A DNA stretch of 64,000 nucleotides from DASSFZ01 sp035292585. Its GTDB lineage: Bacteria; Chloroflexota; Anaerolineae; Fen-1058. The notes under the pieces are model-generated. The model saw only the letters and a program-made list of their open reading frames with translations, did not search any database and was not told where the DNA came from. Within the stretch, counting starts at the first letter, position 1; each line of letters begins with the position of its first letter. The stretch spans positions 21,057-85,056 of the forward strand of contig DATDPU010000039.1 of NCBI GenBank assembly GCA_035292585.1. The letters run 5' to 3'. Below are positions 41,326 through 49,368 of this stretch, in pieces. The position numbers and the translations under genes are program-made.

Positions 41326-41553
41326 ATGAAAGAGCTGCTGGAGTACATCGCCCGGTCACTGGTCGATGATCCGTCGCAAATCGCGGTGAAAGAAAACCGC
41401 AGCGGCAACACGGTCATCTTGGAACTGCGCGTTGCGCCGGATGATATGGGGCGCATGATTGGCAAGAACGGCCGGGTGGCAAACTCGATCCGCTCGCTGC
41501 TGCGAGTGGCGGCAGCCAAGGAAGGCAAGCGCGTTCAACTCGATATTCTCTAG
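41326..41553 (+). CDS. khpA: KH-domain RNA-binding protein KhpA
   Basis: A 75-residue single KH domain (MKELLEYIARSLVDDPSQIA) with the RNA-gripping loop MIGKNGRVANSIRSLL. KhpA proteins bind small RNAs and mRNAs, often with KhpB, and affect cell division and shape. Size and position between rpsP and rimM are typical. GCGGGAG is just upstream. KhpB is not in the window. Confidence 0.93.
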   Translation: MKELLEYIARSLVDDPSQIAVKENRSGNTVILELRVAPDDMGRMIGKNGRVANSIRSLLRVAAAKEGKRVQLDIL

Positions 41554-41573
41554 TCGCACAGGTGTGGTGAGGA

Positions 41574-42113
41574 ATGGCGAACTCCCAAGGCTCAGGGGCC
41601 GTACAGCGACCTGAGCCTGAGTTTTTAGAAGTAGGCCGCGTGCTGCGCCCCTGGGGCGTCCGCGGCGAAGTGAAAGTCGAGCTGCTGTCTTCAAACGCAG
41701 AGGCCCTGGCCGCCGGCCGGCCGGTGTACGTGGGTGATGAGACCCGCCCGCGCGATGTGCAGAGCATGCGCGTGCAAGGCCGCAGCCTGGTCGTCAAGTT
41801 GCAAGGTTCCGATACACCCGAACAGGCCGAGGAACTGCGCGACCAAATCCTTCGGATCGCCTTCGTTGTGGCCGCGCCCCTCCAGCCCAACCAGTACTAT
41901 CACTACCAGATTATCGGCCTGTCCGTCGTCACGCTCGAGGGCGAGGAACTGGGTCGGATCACCGAGATCATCGAGACCGGCGCGAACGATGTGTATGTGG
42001 CGCAAGGGCCGCGCGGCGAGGTGTTGCTGCCAGCCCGGATCGAGATCGTGAAACAGATCGACCTCGACGCCGGGCGGATGGTTGTAGCGCCGCCGCCTGG
42101 TCTGCTGGAGTAA
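41574..42113 (+). CDS. rimM: Ribosome maturation factor RimM
   Basis: Binds S19 and helps 30S head assembly. The 179 residues show the N-terminal barrel (FLEVGRVLRPWGVRGEVKVE), a linker, and the PRC-barrel domain (YYHYQIIGLSVVTLEGEELG, EIIETGANDVYVAQGPRGEV, LLPARIEIVKQIDLDAGRM). The length is normal. It is 20 bases after khpA and ends the ribosomal cluster; trmD and rplS, which often follow, are absent here. Confidence 0.95.
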   Translation: MANSQGSGAVQRPEPEFLEVGRVLRPWGVRGEVKVELLSSNAEALAAGRPVYVGDETRPRDVQSMRVQGRSLVVKLQGSDTPEQAEELRDQILRIAFVVAAPLQPNQYYHYQIIGLSVVTLEGEELGRITEIIETGANDVYVAQGPRGEVLLPARIEIVKQIDLDAGRMVVAPPPGLLE

Positions 42114-42116
42114 CAC

Positions 42117-42131
42117 AGAAACCCGGTTTCT
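42117..42131. repeat. AGAAACC-C-GGTTTCT palindromic repeat, short copy
   Basis: AGAAACC (42117-42123) and GGTTTCT (42125-42131) with a one-base centre. The same words form the hairpins at 49322-49356 and 54444-54480. Confidence 0.65.
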
Positions 42132-42140
42132 CGCGGATGC

Positions 42141-42170
42141 TTGACATATTTCACCGTTTCATTGTATAGT
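42141..42170 (+). promoter_or_regulatory. Promoter of dprA
   Basis: TTGACA at 42141-42146, spacer 18, TATAGT at 42165-42170. ATG 42194 follows 23 bases later with GCGGGGA as a weak ribosome binding site. Confidence 0.75.
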
Positions 42171-42193
42171 CAGCCCGCGCGAGCGGGGAACGC

Positions 42194-43306
42194 ATGGTCG
42201 ATTTACGCTACTGGATCGCCTTCAATCGAACGCCGGGTGTGGGCGCTGCAAAGCTTCGCGCTCTGCTCGATCATTTTGGCAGTCTGCAAGCAGCCTGGCA
42301 GGCCGGCGAGGCGGAATGGAAGGCAGCCGGTCTGGATCGACGCGCGATCGACAGCCTGCGCCTGACCCGGGGCGCACTCGATCTGGATGCCGAACTCAAG
42401 CGGGTGACGGCATGCAGTGCGCGTGTCCTGACCTGGGACGACCCGGACTACCTGCCGCTGTTGCGCTCGATCCCTGACGCACCGCCTGTGCTCTACGTTA
42501 AGGGTGAGCTGACCGCCGCCGACCGGCAGTGGGCCGTGGCGATTGTCGGCACGCGGCGCGCGACCGTCTATGGCCGCCAGGCCGCCGAGGTATTGGCGAG
42601 TGATCTGGCTCGCAGCGGCGTGACGATTGTCAGCGGCCTGGCGCGCGGTATCGATGCCTCGGCGCACTGGGCCGCGCTGAAGGCCGGCGGGCGAACGATC
42701 GGCGTGCTCGCCTGCGGTATCGACCAAGTGTATCCAGCCGAGCATGCGCGTTTGGCGGCAGAGATCGCCAAACAAGGCGCGCTGCTAACCGAGTCACCGA
42801 TCGGCGCACCGCCGGAGGCGGGTAATTTCCCCGCCCGAAACCGCATCATCAGCGGCGTATCCCTGGCGGTCATTGTCGTGGAGGCTGGCGACCACAGCGG
42901 GGCGTTGATCACCGCCGATCGGGCGTTGGAGCAAGGTCGCGATGTGTTCGCCGTGCCCGGCAACATTTTCAGCCGATCGAGCGCCGGCACGAATCGCCTG
43001 ATTCAAGAAGGTGCGACGTTAGTGCGTTCCGCCGAGGACGTGCTGGAGGCGCTGAACCTGCGCCTGGTGGCTCGACAGGCCGAGGCGCAAGCGGTCCTAA
43101 GCGAGGATCCGCTGGAAGTGGCGATGCTCAACCTGATCTCGCACGACCCGATGCACATCGACGAGATTGTGCAGCGCGCGAATATGCCGGTGCCGCAGGT
43201 GAGCAGCGTGCTGGCGATGATGGAACTCAAAGGCCTGGTGCGCCAGACGGGCGGCATGAACTATGTGCTGGCGCGCGAGGGCCGGGCGGAATACGTGGTG
43301 GATTGA
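42194..43306 (+). CDS. dprA: DNA-processing protein DprA (Smf)
   Basis: Loads RecA on incoming single-stranded DNA during natural transformation. The 370 residues contain an N-terminal helix-hairpin region (YWIAFNRTPGVGAAKLRALL), the Rossmann-like core (WAVAIVGTRRATVYGRQAAE, IVSGLARGIDASAHWAALKA, VLACGIDQVYPAEH, FPARNRIISGVSLAVIVVEA, SGALITADRALEQGRDVFAV) and a C-terminal winged helix (MHIDEIVQRANMPVPQVSSV). The length is normal. It suggests competence potential, although no com genes are in the window. Confidence 0.96.
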   Translation: MVDLRYWIAFNRTPGVGAAKLRALLDHFGSLQAAWQAGEAEWKAAGLDRRAIDSLRLTRGALDLDAELKRVTACSARVLTWDDPDYLPLLRSIPDAPPVLYVKGELTAADRQWAVAIVGTRRATVYGRQAAEVLASDLARSGVTIVSGLARGIDASAHWAALKAGGRTIGVLACGIDQVYPAEHARLAAEIAKQGALLTESPIGAPPEAGNFPARNRIISGVSLAVIVVEAGDHSGALITADRALEQGRDVFAVPGNIFSRSSAGTNRLIQEGATLVRSAEDVLEALNLRLVARQAEAQAVLSEDPLEVAMLNLISHDPMHIDEIVQRANMPVPQVSSVLAMMELKGLVRQTGGMNYVLAREGRAEYVVD

Positions 43307-43308
43307 TG

Positions 43309-43362
43309 GCAGCTCGGCGAAGGTCTCCGCCCTCGCCGAGCTGCTGACCGAAGGTCTCCGCC
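43309..43362. repeat. 12-bp hairpin and 14-bp direct repeat after dprA
   Basis: GCAGCTCGGCGA (43309-43320) pairs perfectly with TCGCCGAGCTGC (43333-43344). CGAAGGTCTCCGCC occurs at 43318-43331 and 43349-43362. It follows the dprA stop codon by two bases and may end its mRNA, although there is no T-tract. Confidence 0.65.
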
Positions 43363-43438
43363 TACATGGCCCGTGGGCGGTATGGATGACAGAAGGGGCG
43401 CGGTCGGGAGACCGGCCCCAACATTCGGGACTGTTCGT

Positions 43439-44521
43439 ATGACCGAACACTTTTACGCGCTCATCATGGCCGGCGGGACAGGGACGCGCCTGTGGCCGCT
43501 CTCGCGTGAGGATCGCCCAAAGCAGGTGCTGCCGCTGATCGGCGAACGCACGATGTTCCAGATCGCCGTGGAGCGGCTTGCGCCGTTGTTCACGCCCGAG
43601 CGCATTTTCGTCGTGGCGGGGCGCAATCAAATCAATTTGCTGCGCGCGCAGGAATCGGGCCTCCCGCCGGAAAACTTCATTGTCGAGCCGCTGGGGCGGG
43701 GCACCGCGCCGGCGATCGCACTCGGGGCAATTCATTTACGGCGACGCAACCCCGAAGCGGTCATGACCGTGCTCACCGCCGATCACTACGTGGCCGATGA
43801 AGCCGGTTTCCGAAAAGCCCTGACCACTGCCGGCAAAGTGGCGCAGCGGGGCTATTTGGTGACGCTCGGCGTGACACCCGATTACCCGGCGACCGGCTAC
43901 GGTTACATCGAGCGCGGCGAATCGGTGGAGAGCGCTGATGATCTGTTGGCGTACGCCGTCGTGGCGTTTCGTGAGAAGCCCAGCCCCGACGTGGCCGAAC
44001 GCTTCCTGGCCGACGGGCGACACTCGTGGAACAGCGGTATGTTTATCTGGCGCGTCGACCGGTTTCTTTCGGAGCTGGCGCGCACCATGCCGGAATTCAC
44101 GGCGCAGCTGGACGAGATCGATCGTGCGCTTGGCGCACCCGCCGAAGTCGAAACCTTGGCGCGGGTCTGGCCGCGCGTAGCCAGCCAGACCGTCGATTAT
44201 GGGGTGATGGAAAAAGCGCGCGGCGTGGCGGTGATCCCGATCGATATCGGCTGGAGCGATGTAGGGTCGTGGGCCTCGCTGCTCGATATCTTGCCCGGCG
44301 ACGCGAACGGCAACGTCACGGTTCACGCCGAACACTTGACCGCCGATAGCCAGCAAGTGCTGGTGCACGGGCGGGGACGGCTGGTGGCGACAATCGGACT
44401 AAAGGACATCATCGTGGTGGATACAGAGGATGTTTTACTGGTGTGTCCCAAAGATCGCGCCGAGGATGTCCGGCAGTTGGTCGAGCGGCTGAAGCAGGCT
44501 GGACGCCGCAACTATCTATGA
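43439..44521 (+). CDS. manC: Mannose-1-phosphate guanylyltransferase
   Basis: Makes GDP-mannose from mannose-1-phosphate and GTP for glycans. It has 360 residues: LIMAGGTGTRLWPLSREDRP (nucleotide loop) at the N-terminus, FIVEPLGRGTAPAIALGAIH, VMTVLTADHYV, GYGYIERGE, FREKPSPDVAERFL, WNSGMFIWRVD and MEKARGVAVIPIDIGWSDVG. The C-terminal cupin (phosphomannose isomerase) domain found in two-domain forms is missing, so it is the short type. ATG 43439 gives the usual N-terminus. It stands between dprA and topA, so it is not in an obvious glycan cluster. Confidence 0.95.
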   Translation: MTEHFYALIMAGGTGTRLWPLSREDRPKQVLPLIGERTMFQIAVERLAPLFTPERIFVVAGRNQINLLRAQESGLPPENFIVEPLGRGTAPAIALGAIHLRRRNPEAVMTVLTADHYVADEAGFRKALTTAGKVAQRGYLVTLGVTPDYPATGYGYIERGESVESADDLLAYAVVAFREKPSPDVAERFLADGRHSWNSGMFIWRVDRFLSELARTMPEFTAQLDEIDRALGAPAEVETLARVWPRVASQTVDYGVMEKARGVAVIPIDIGWSDVGSWASLLDILPGDANGNVTVHAEHLTADSQQVLVHGRGRLVATIGLKDIIVVDTEDVLLVCPKDRAEDVRQLVERLKQAGRRNYL

Positions 44522-44567
44522 CTGGAGAACAGGATGTGGGCCGCATGCCTGCGTACCTGCTACCTGA

Positions 44568-44630
44568 TACCTGTTTACCTGCTACTTGTCTACAGGTATC
44601 CAGGTAAACAGGTAGCAGGTAGACAAGTAA
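44568..44630. repeat. GGTAG/CTACC inverted repeat, copy 2
   Basis: TACCTGTTTACCTG (44568-44581) pairs perfectly with CAGGTAAACAGGTA (44601-44614). The last 20 bases (44611-44630) are identical to 1001-1020 after tpiA. It is non-coding, upstream of topA. Confidence 0.8.
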
Positions 44631-44656
44631 GAGGTTCATACGCCTTATAAGGAAAC

Positions 44657-47083
44657 ATGGAAGCTTACTGCGTTAAGTGCAAAACGAAGAGAGAAGTCCA
44701 AGATCCACAACCGGTGTTTACCGCAGCTAGTACACCGGCGACGAAGGGCGTTTGCCCCGTCTGCGGCACGACGTTGTTTCGGATGGGACTGACGCCGGCG
44801 CACGAGGGCATGCCTCGTCCAGAGCCTACGGCGCGGCCTCGAGCGAGCCGCAACGGCAGACGGGGCGGCGCGCCGGTCGAGCGCAAAGGTAAGCTGGTGG
44901 TCGTCGAATCGCCGGCTAAGGCCAAAACGGTGGGTCGGTTTCTAGGGCGTGGCTACACGGTCAAGGCTTCGGTCGGACATGTGCGCGACCTGTTGCGCTC
45001 GCAGCTGTCGGTCGACGTGGACAACGACTTCACGCCAAAGTATCGCGTGCCGAATGAAAAGAAGCCGGTCGTCAAGGAGCTGGCGGCGCTGGGCGAGCGC
45101 GCCGAAGAAGTCTACCTGGCCACCGACCCCGATCGCGAAGGCGAGGCGATCGCCTGGCATCTGATGGAATCGACCGACTTCGATCAGGCGCGGGTCCGGC
45201 GGGTAGTGTTCCACGAGATTACCGATCATGCGGTGAAAGAAGCCTTCGAACATCCGCGCCCGATCAACATGGAGCTGGTCAACGCGCAGCAGGCGCGGCG
45301 TATCCTCGATCGACTGGTGGGCTACAAGCTTAGCCCGCTGTTGTGGGAGAAGGTGCGCAGCCGGTTGAGCGCGGGTCGGGTGCAGAGCGTGGCGCTGCGG
45401 CTGATCGTCGAACGCGAGCGCGAGATTCAAGCCTTCGTCCCGATCGAGTATTGGTCGATCCACGCCGAGCTGGCCAAGCACCTCCCGCCGCAGGCGCACG
45501 TCCCCAAGAAACGCCAGTCGTTCCTGGCAAAACTGATCAAGCTCGAAGGCCAGGACGTCGATCTCAAGAACGAGTCCGATACGCAGGCCATCGTCGACGA
45601 GTTGCGCACAGCGGATTACGTGGTGGCCTCGGTCAAGAAAGGCGAACGTCGCCGCCGCCCCAGCCCGCCCTTCACCACCAGCACGCTTCAGCAAGAGGCC
45701 AGCCGTCGCCTGGGTTATACGGCCAAACGCACGATGGCGCTGGCGCAGCAGCTGTACGAAGGCATTGCGTTGGGCGCTGAAGGCTCGACCGGCTTGATCA
45801 CCTACATGCGCACCGACTCGACGAGCGTGGCGGCCGAGGCGCAAGCGGAAGCGCGCGCGCTGATCCGCGAGCGGTACGGCGCGGAGTATGTGCCGGAGAC
45901 GCCGCCGCAGCACAAGACGCGGAGCAAGAACGCGCAGGAAGCGCACGAAGCGATCCGGCCGACGTCGGCGTGGCGCACGCCCGATTCGATCAAGGCGTTC
46001 CTCGACGGGCCGCAGTTCAAGCTGTACGACCTGATCTGGAAGCGCTTTGTCGCCTCGCAGATGAACGCGGCGATCTACGATACGGTCTCGGTCGACATCG
46101 CCGCCGGTGAGGCGCAGGCTTTGGCAACAGTCATCGGCGGGTTGGACGATAAGGGTGTGAACGGCGCGGCGGAACGCTTCCCGTACATGTTCCGCGCGAC
46201 CGGTTCCACGCTGAAGTTCGCCGGCTATTTGGCCGTCTACGAAGAAGCCCGCGACGAAGATGCCGTGGCGGAAGAAGACGAAGGCGCGCGCATCCCGGAG
46301 CTGGAGGTCAACGAGCTGCTCGATCTGTTGAACCTGTTGCCCGGGCAGCACTTCACCGAGCCGCCGCCGCGCTATACCGAGGCTTCGCTCGTTAAAACGT
46401 TGGAGGAAAACGGCATCGGGCGACCCAGCACCTACGCCCCAACCATTGGCACGATCCAGGCGCGCGGTTACGTGGAGAAGCGCGACAAACGCCTGTTCCC
46501 AACCGAGGTCGGCCTCATCGTCAGCGACCTGCTGGTCGAGTATTTCTCGGATGTGATCGACGTGGGTTTCACGGCGCGCATGGAAGAAGAGCTGGACGAG
46601 ATCGCGGAAGGGGATAAGAACTGGGTCGATGTGTTGCGCGAGTTCTACGTTCCGTTTGAAAAAGATGTCGAGCACGCCTCGAACTCGATCGAGAAGGTCG
46701 AGGTCAACGAGGAGATCGGCGAACCCTGCCCGACGTGCGGCAAGCCGTTGATCGCGCGTTGGGGGCGCTTCGGCAAGTTCATCGGGTGCAGCGACTTCCC
46801 GACCTGCCGCTACACGCGCCCGTTCCTGATCAAGATCGGAGTGAAATGCCCGCTGGATGGCGGCGATTTGGTCGAGAAGCGCACGAAACGCGGCCGGATA
46901 TTCTATGGCTGCTCGAACTGGCCGGAATGCGAATTCTCCACCTGGAATCGGCCGCTGCCGCAGCCGTGCCCAAACTGCGGCGGACTGTTGACCGTCAAGA
47001 ACAAAGAGCAGGTCAAGTGCATTAAGTGCGAGAACGAGTATGCGTTGAGCGAATTGCCCGAGGTGGAGCCTGTCGCCGGGTAG
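44657..47083 (+). CDS. topA: DNA topoisomerase I with an N-terminal DUF5679-like zinc module
   Basis: A type IA topoisomerase that relaxes negative supercoils. The first 45 residues carry CVKCKTK and CPVCG, a four-cysteine metal site of DUF5679 type that most TopA proteins lack; a basic linker follows. TOPRIM begins KLVVVESPAKAKTVGRFLGR (about residue 76), with TDPDREGEAIAWHL. Catalytic Tyr is in GLITYMRTDSTS; ARRILDRLVGYKLSPLLW, LSAGRVQSVALRLIVERE and TLEENGIGRPSTYAPTIGTI are typical. The end has three Cys4-type zinc ribbons (CPTCGKPL, CPLDGGDL, CPNCGGLL). The total of 808 residues is normal plus the extra module. Confidence 0.96.
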   Translation: MEAYCVKCKTKREVQDPQPVFTAASTPATKGVCPVCGTTLFRMGLTPAHEGMPRPEPTARPRASRNGRRGGAPVERKGKLVVVESPAKAKTVGRFLGRGYTVKASVGHVRDLLRSQLSVDVDNDFTPKYRVPNEKKPVVKELAALGERAEEVYLATDPDREGEAIAWHLMESTDFDQARVRRVVFHEITDHAVKEAFEHPRPINMELVNAQQARRILDRLVGYKLSPLLWEKVRSRLSAGRVQSVALRLIVEREREIQAFVPIEYWSIHAELAKHLPPQAHVPKKRQSFLAKLIKLEGQDVDLKNESDTQAIVDELRTADYVVASVKKGERRRRPSPPFTTSTLQQEASRRLGYTAKRTMALAQQLYEGIALGAEGSTGLITYMRTDSTSVAAEAQAEARALIRERYGAEYVPETPPQHKTRSKNAQEAHEAIRPTSAWRTPDSIKAFLDGPQFKLYDLIWKRFVASQMNAAIYDTVSVDIAAGEAQALATVIGGLDDKGVNGAAERFPYMFRATGSTLKFAGYLAVYEEARDEDAVAEEDEGARIPELEVNELLDLLNLLPGQHFTEPPPRYTEASLVKTLEENGIGRPSTYAPTIGTIQARGYVEKRDKRLFPTEVGLIVSDLLVEYFSDVIDVGFTARMEEELDEIAEGDKNWVDVLREFYVPFEKDVEHASNSIEKVEVNEEIGEPCPTCGKPLIARWGRFGKFIGCSDFPTCRYTRPFLIKIGVKCPLDGGDLVEKRTKRGRIFYGCSNWPECEFSTWNRPLPQPCPNCGGLLTVKNKEQVKCIKCENEYALSELPEVEPVAG

Positions 47084-47107
47084 AGACACGCAGAGGAGTG
47101 TGCGCGT

Positions 47108-48184
47108 ATGGATGCTTATCCAGCACGCTTAGCGCGGCTGCGCGAACGGTTTGAGGCGCCGGGCATCACGGCGCTGTTGGTAACGCAGGCCGAGAACCGT
47201 TACTATCTGTCCGGCTTTACGGGCGATGCCGGCGCGCTGTTCATCACACCGGAACACGCCTTCCTCGCCACGGATTCGCGCTATTGGGAACAGGCCGAGC
47301 GACAGGCGCCCGATTATCAATTGGTGCGGCTAAAGTCGCGGCTGGAAGAGAGTCCTGCCGAGCTGCTGGAGCAGGTTGGGCAGCCGAAGCGGGTCTGGTT
47401 CGAGAGCGCCGCCGTCACCGTCGATCAGTTCATCATCTGGCAGGCGGCGAATGCCGTGGAATGGCTGCCGGCGAAGAACATGGTCGAGCCGCTGCGCGCT
47501 GTAAAGGAAGAAGCCGAGCTCGCGCTGATCCGCAAAGCGGTGGCGCTGACCGATGCCGGCTTCGATTTCGTATGCGGCCTCCTCAAGCCGGGTCTCACGG
47601 AAGCGGAAGTCGCCTGGCAGCTCGAAGTCTATCTGCGCACACATGGCGCGGAGGCGCTCGCATTTGAAACGATTGTCGCGTCCGGCCCGAATGGGGCGAT
47701 GGTGCATCATCGGGCCGGCCCGCGCGCGCTTCAACCGGGCGAGCCGATCGTGATCGATTTCGGGGCGATGACCGACGGCTATCGTTCTGACATGACGCGC
47801 ACCGTCAGCCTGGGTCACGCCGATGCGAAATATGCCGAGGTCTTCGAGGTGGTGTATCGGGCGCAACAGGCCGCGCTCGAAGGCATTCACGCCGGCATGA
47901 CCGGCGCCGAAGCCGATGCGACGGCGCGCACCGTGATCGTCGCCGCCGGCTACGGCGAGCATTTTGGACACGGCTTGGGACATGGCGTGGGCCTGGCGAT
48001 TCACGAGGCCCCACGCGCCAGCCGGTTGGCTGCCACGGAGCGGTTGCCGGCTGGCGCTACGCTAACCGTTGAGCCGGGTGTATACTTAGCAGGGTGGGGC
48101 GGCGTTCGCCTCGAAGATTTGGTCGTTGTCCGTGAGGCTGGGGTCGAAGTCCTGAGTCGCTCTCACAAGCGATCGATCATCTAA
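47108..48184 (+). CDS. M24-family Xaa-Pro aminopeptidase
   Basis: A dinuclear metal peptidase that removes N-terminal residues before proline. It has 358 residues: an N-terminal creatinase-like domain (LLVTQAENRYYLSGFTGDAG, FLATDSRYWEQAERQAPDYQ) and the pita-bread catalytic domain. Metal ligands are visible as Asp in IVIDFGAMTDGYRSDMTRTV, His in HFGHGLGHGVGLAIHEAPRA, Glu in TLTVEPGVYLAGWGGVRLED (both Glu). It may equally be called PepQ-like prolidase; substrate choice cannot be told. It is 24 bases after topA. Confidence 0.92.
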   Translation: MDAYPARLARLRERFEAPGITALLVTQAENRYYLSGFTGDAGALFITPEHAFLATDSRYWEQAERQAPDYQLVRLKSRLEESPAELLEQVGQPKRVWFESAAVTVDQFIIWQAANAVEWLPAKNMVEPLRAVKEEAELALIRKAVALTDAGFDFVCGLLKPGLTEAEVAWQLEVYLRTHGAEALAFETIVASGPNGAMVHHRAGPRALQPGEPIVIDFGAMTDGYRSDMTRTVSLGHADAKYAEVFEVVYRAQQAALEGIHAGMTGAEADATARTVIVAAGYGEHFGHGLGHGVGLAIHEAPRASRLAATERLPAGATLTVEPGVYLAGWGGVRLEDLVVVREAGVEVLSRSHKRSII

Positions 48185-48211
48185 CTCGCAAATTCAGCGG
48201 AAGGGGGCAGC

Positions 48212-49300
48212 ATGGCACGCTACGGCTTGGGCACCCAGATCAGAGCGTCCATTCCTATGATCAAAGCGCTGCGCCGGGAAATCATGATCGTATTGATCGT
48301 GTTCCTGGTGGGCTTGCTCGTGGGCTGGCTGCTCTTTGGCTGGGTGATCGCGCCAGTCGAATGGACGGACGCCGCGCCGGTCGATCTACAGGACGCTTAT
48401 CGCGATTATCACCTGCGCTTGTTGGCGATCGCCTACAACAGCGGCGCCGTGACGGCGCAGGAGCTGCAAGCGCTGGGGATCGGTGAACGCTGGTCTTACG
48501 CCGAGGTCGTCGCCAGACTCACTGCGTTAGCCACGCCGGCAGGTAACGTCGATTATCGCAGGCTGATCGACGCCGTCACCTTCTTGCAGACACAGCAAGG
48601 CGGCGCGGGCGCAACACCCGGCGCGGCTTCAGGGTTGGGCTTGCGGGATATCGTGTTGCTGTTAGGTCTGTTGCTTGTCGGCGCGGCCGTCGTTTTCTTC
48701 GCCTATCAAGTGGTGCGGCGGAGAGCCGGCGTACCGGCGACCGGGGCAGCGCCGGGTGCCCCGCGCACGGCGGCCAGGGCGCAGGCCAGCCGTACCAGCG
48801 AGCCAACTGCCTGGCCGGGCGAGATCGAGCCGCCGCTCAGGCAATTCGATATGACCTACGTGTTGGGCGATGATCGGTTCGATATGTCCAATGCGATCGA
48901 GACGCCGGGCGGCATGTTCCTGGGCGAGTGCGGCATGGGCATCAGCGAGACGATCGGCGTCGGCGATCCGAGCAAGGTCACCGCGTTCGAGGTATGGTTG
49001 TTTGACAAGAATGATATTCGCACGGTGACGGCGGTGCTGATGAGCGAGCACGCCTATCGCGATCTCACGCTGAAAGCGAAGCTGGCCGCGAAGGGTGACG
49101 CCGTGTCGGCGCAGCCCAACGCGGTGATCACGCTCGAGACGGCGTCTTTGCGGGTGCGCGCCAAGGTGGTCGAGCTGGAGTACGGCGCCGGGCAGTTGCC
49201 GGAGAAGAGCTTCTTCCAGCGGCTGCATGTGGTGATGGCCGCCTGGACGACCGGCGACGGCGGCGTGACGCAGCCGGCCGAAGCGATGCAGGCGGGTTAA
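48212..49300 (+). CDS. Unrecognised membrane protein, 362 residues
   Basis: Two hydrophobic helices (about 24-48 and 147-168) flank an exterior helical region (DAYRDYHLRLLAIAYNSGAV, LGIGERWSYAEVVARLTALA). After the second helix comes a cytosolic basic Ala/Pro linker and a C-terminal globular domain (about 210-345) with FDMTYVLGDDRFDMSNAIET, MFLGECGMGISETIGVGDPS and VTAFEVWLFDKNDIRTVTAV. I do not know the family, but the layout looks like a lineage-specific conserved protein. It follows the M24 peptidase by 27 bases and ends at a bidirectional terminator. Confidence 0.75.
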   Translation: MARYGLGTQIRASIPMIKALRREIMIVLIVFLVGLLVGWLLFGWVIAPVEWTDAAPVDLQDAYRDYHLRLLAIAYNSGAVTAQELQALGIGERWSYAEVVARLTALATPAGNVDYRRLIDAVTFLQTQQGGAGATPGAASGLGLRDIVLLLGLLLVGAAVVFFAYQVVRRRAGVPATGAAPGAPRTAARAQASRTSEPTAWPGEIEPPLRQFDMTYVLGDDRFDMSNAIETPGGMFLGECGMGISETIGVGDPSKVTAFEVWLFDKNDIRTVTAVLMSEHAYRDLTLKAKLAAKGDAVSAQPNAVITLETASLRVRAKVVELEYGAGQLPEKSFFQRLHVVMAAWTTGDGGVTQPAEAMQAG

Positions 49301-49321
49301 GGCGGCAAGCAAGCGAAAGAT

Positions 49322-49356
49322 AAAAGCCTGGTTTCTTAAAGAAGCCAGGCTTTTTC
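49322..49356. terminator. Bidirectional terminator (AAGCCTGG hairpin)
   Basis: AAAAGCCTGG (49322-49331) pairs with CCAGGCTTTT (49345-49354), with TTTCTTAAAGAAG between, and runs into TTTTTCTTT. The reverse strand likewise ends in a T-run. It lies between convergent genes. The loop GGTTTCTTAAAGAA shares the GGTTTCTT..AAGAA words of 54444-54480. Confidence 0.88.
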
Positions 49357-49368
49357 TTTGGAAACCGG

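Noticed and set aside
44942..47089. A 715-codon open frame on the reverse strand antisense to topA
   Set aside because: It mirrors the well-supported topA frame, its product is His/Arg/Leu-rich with no domain, and such shadows are expected in G+C-rich DNA. Similar antisense frames over xerD (12251-13456), ftsK and pckA were rejected for the same reason.
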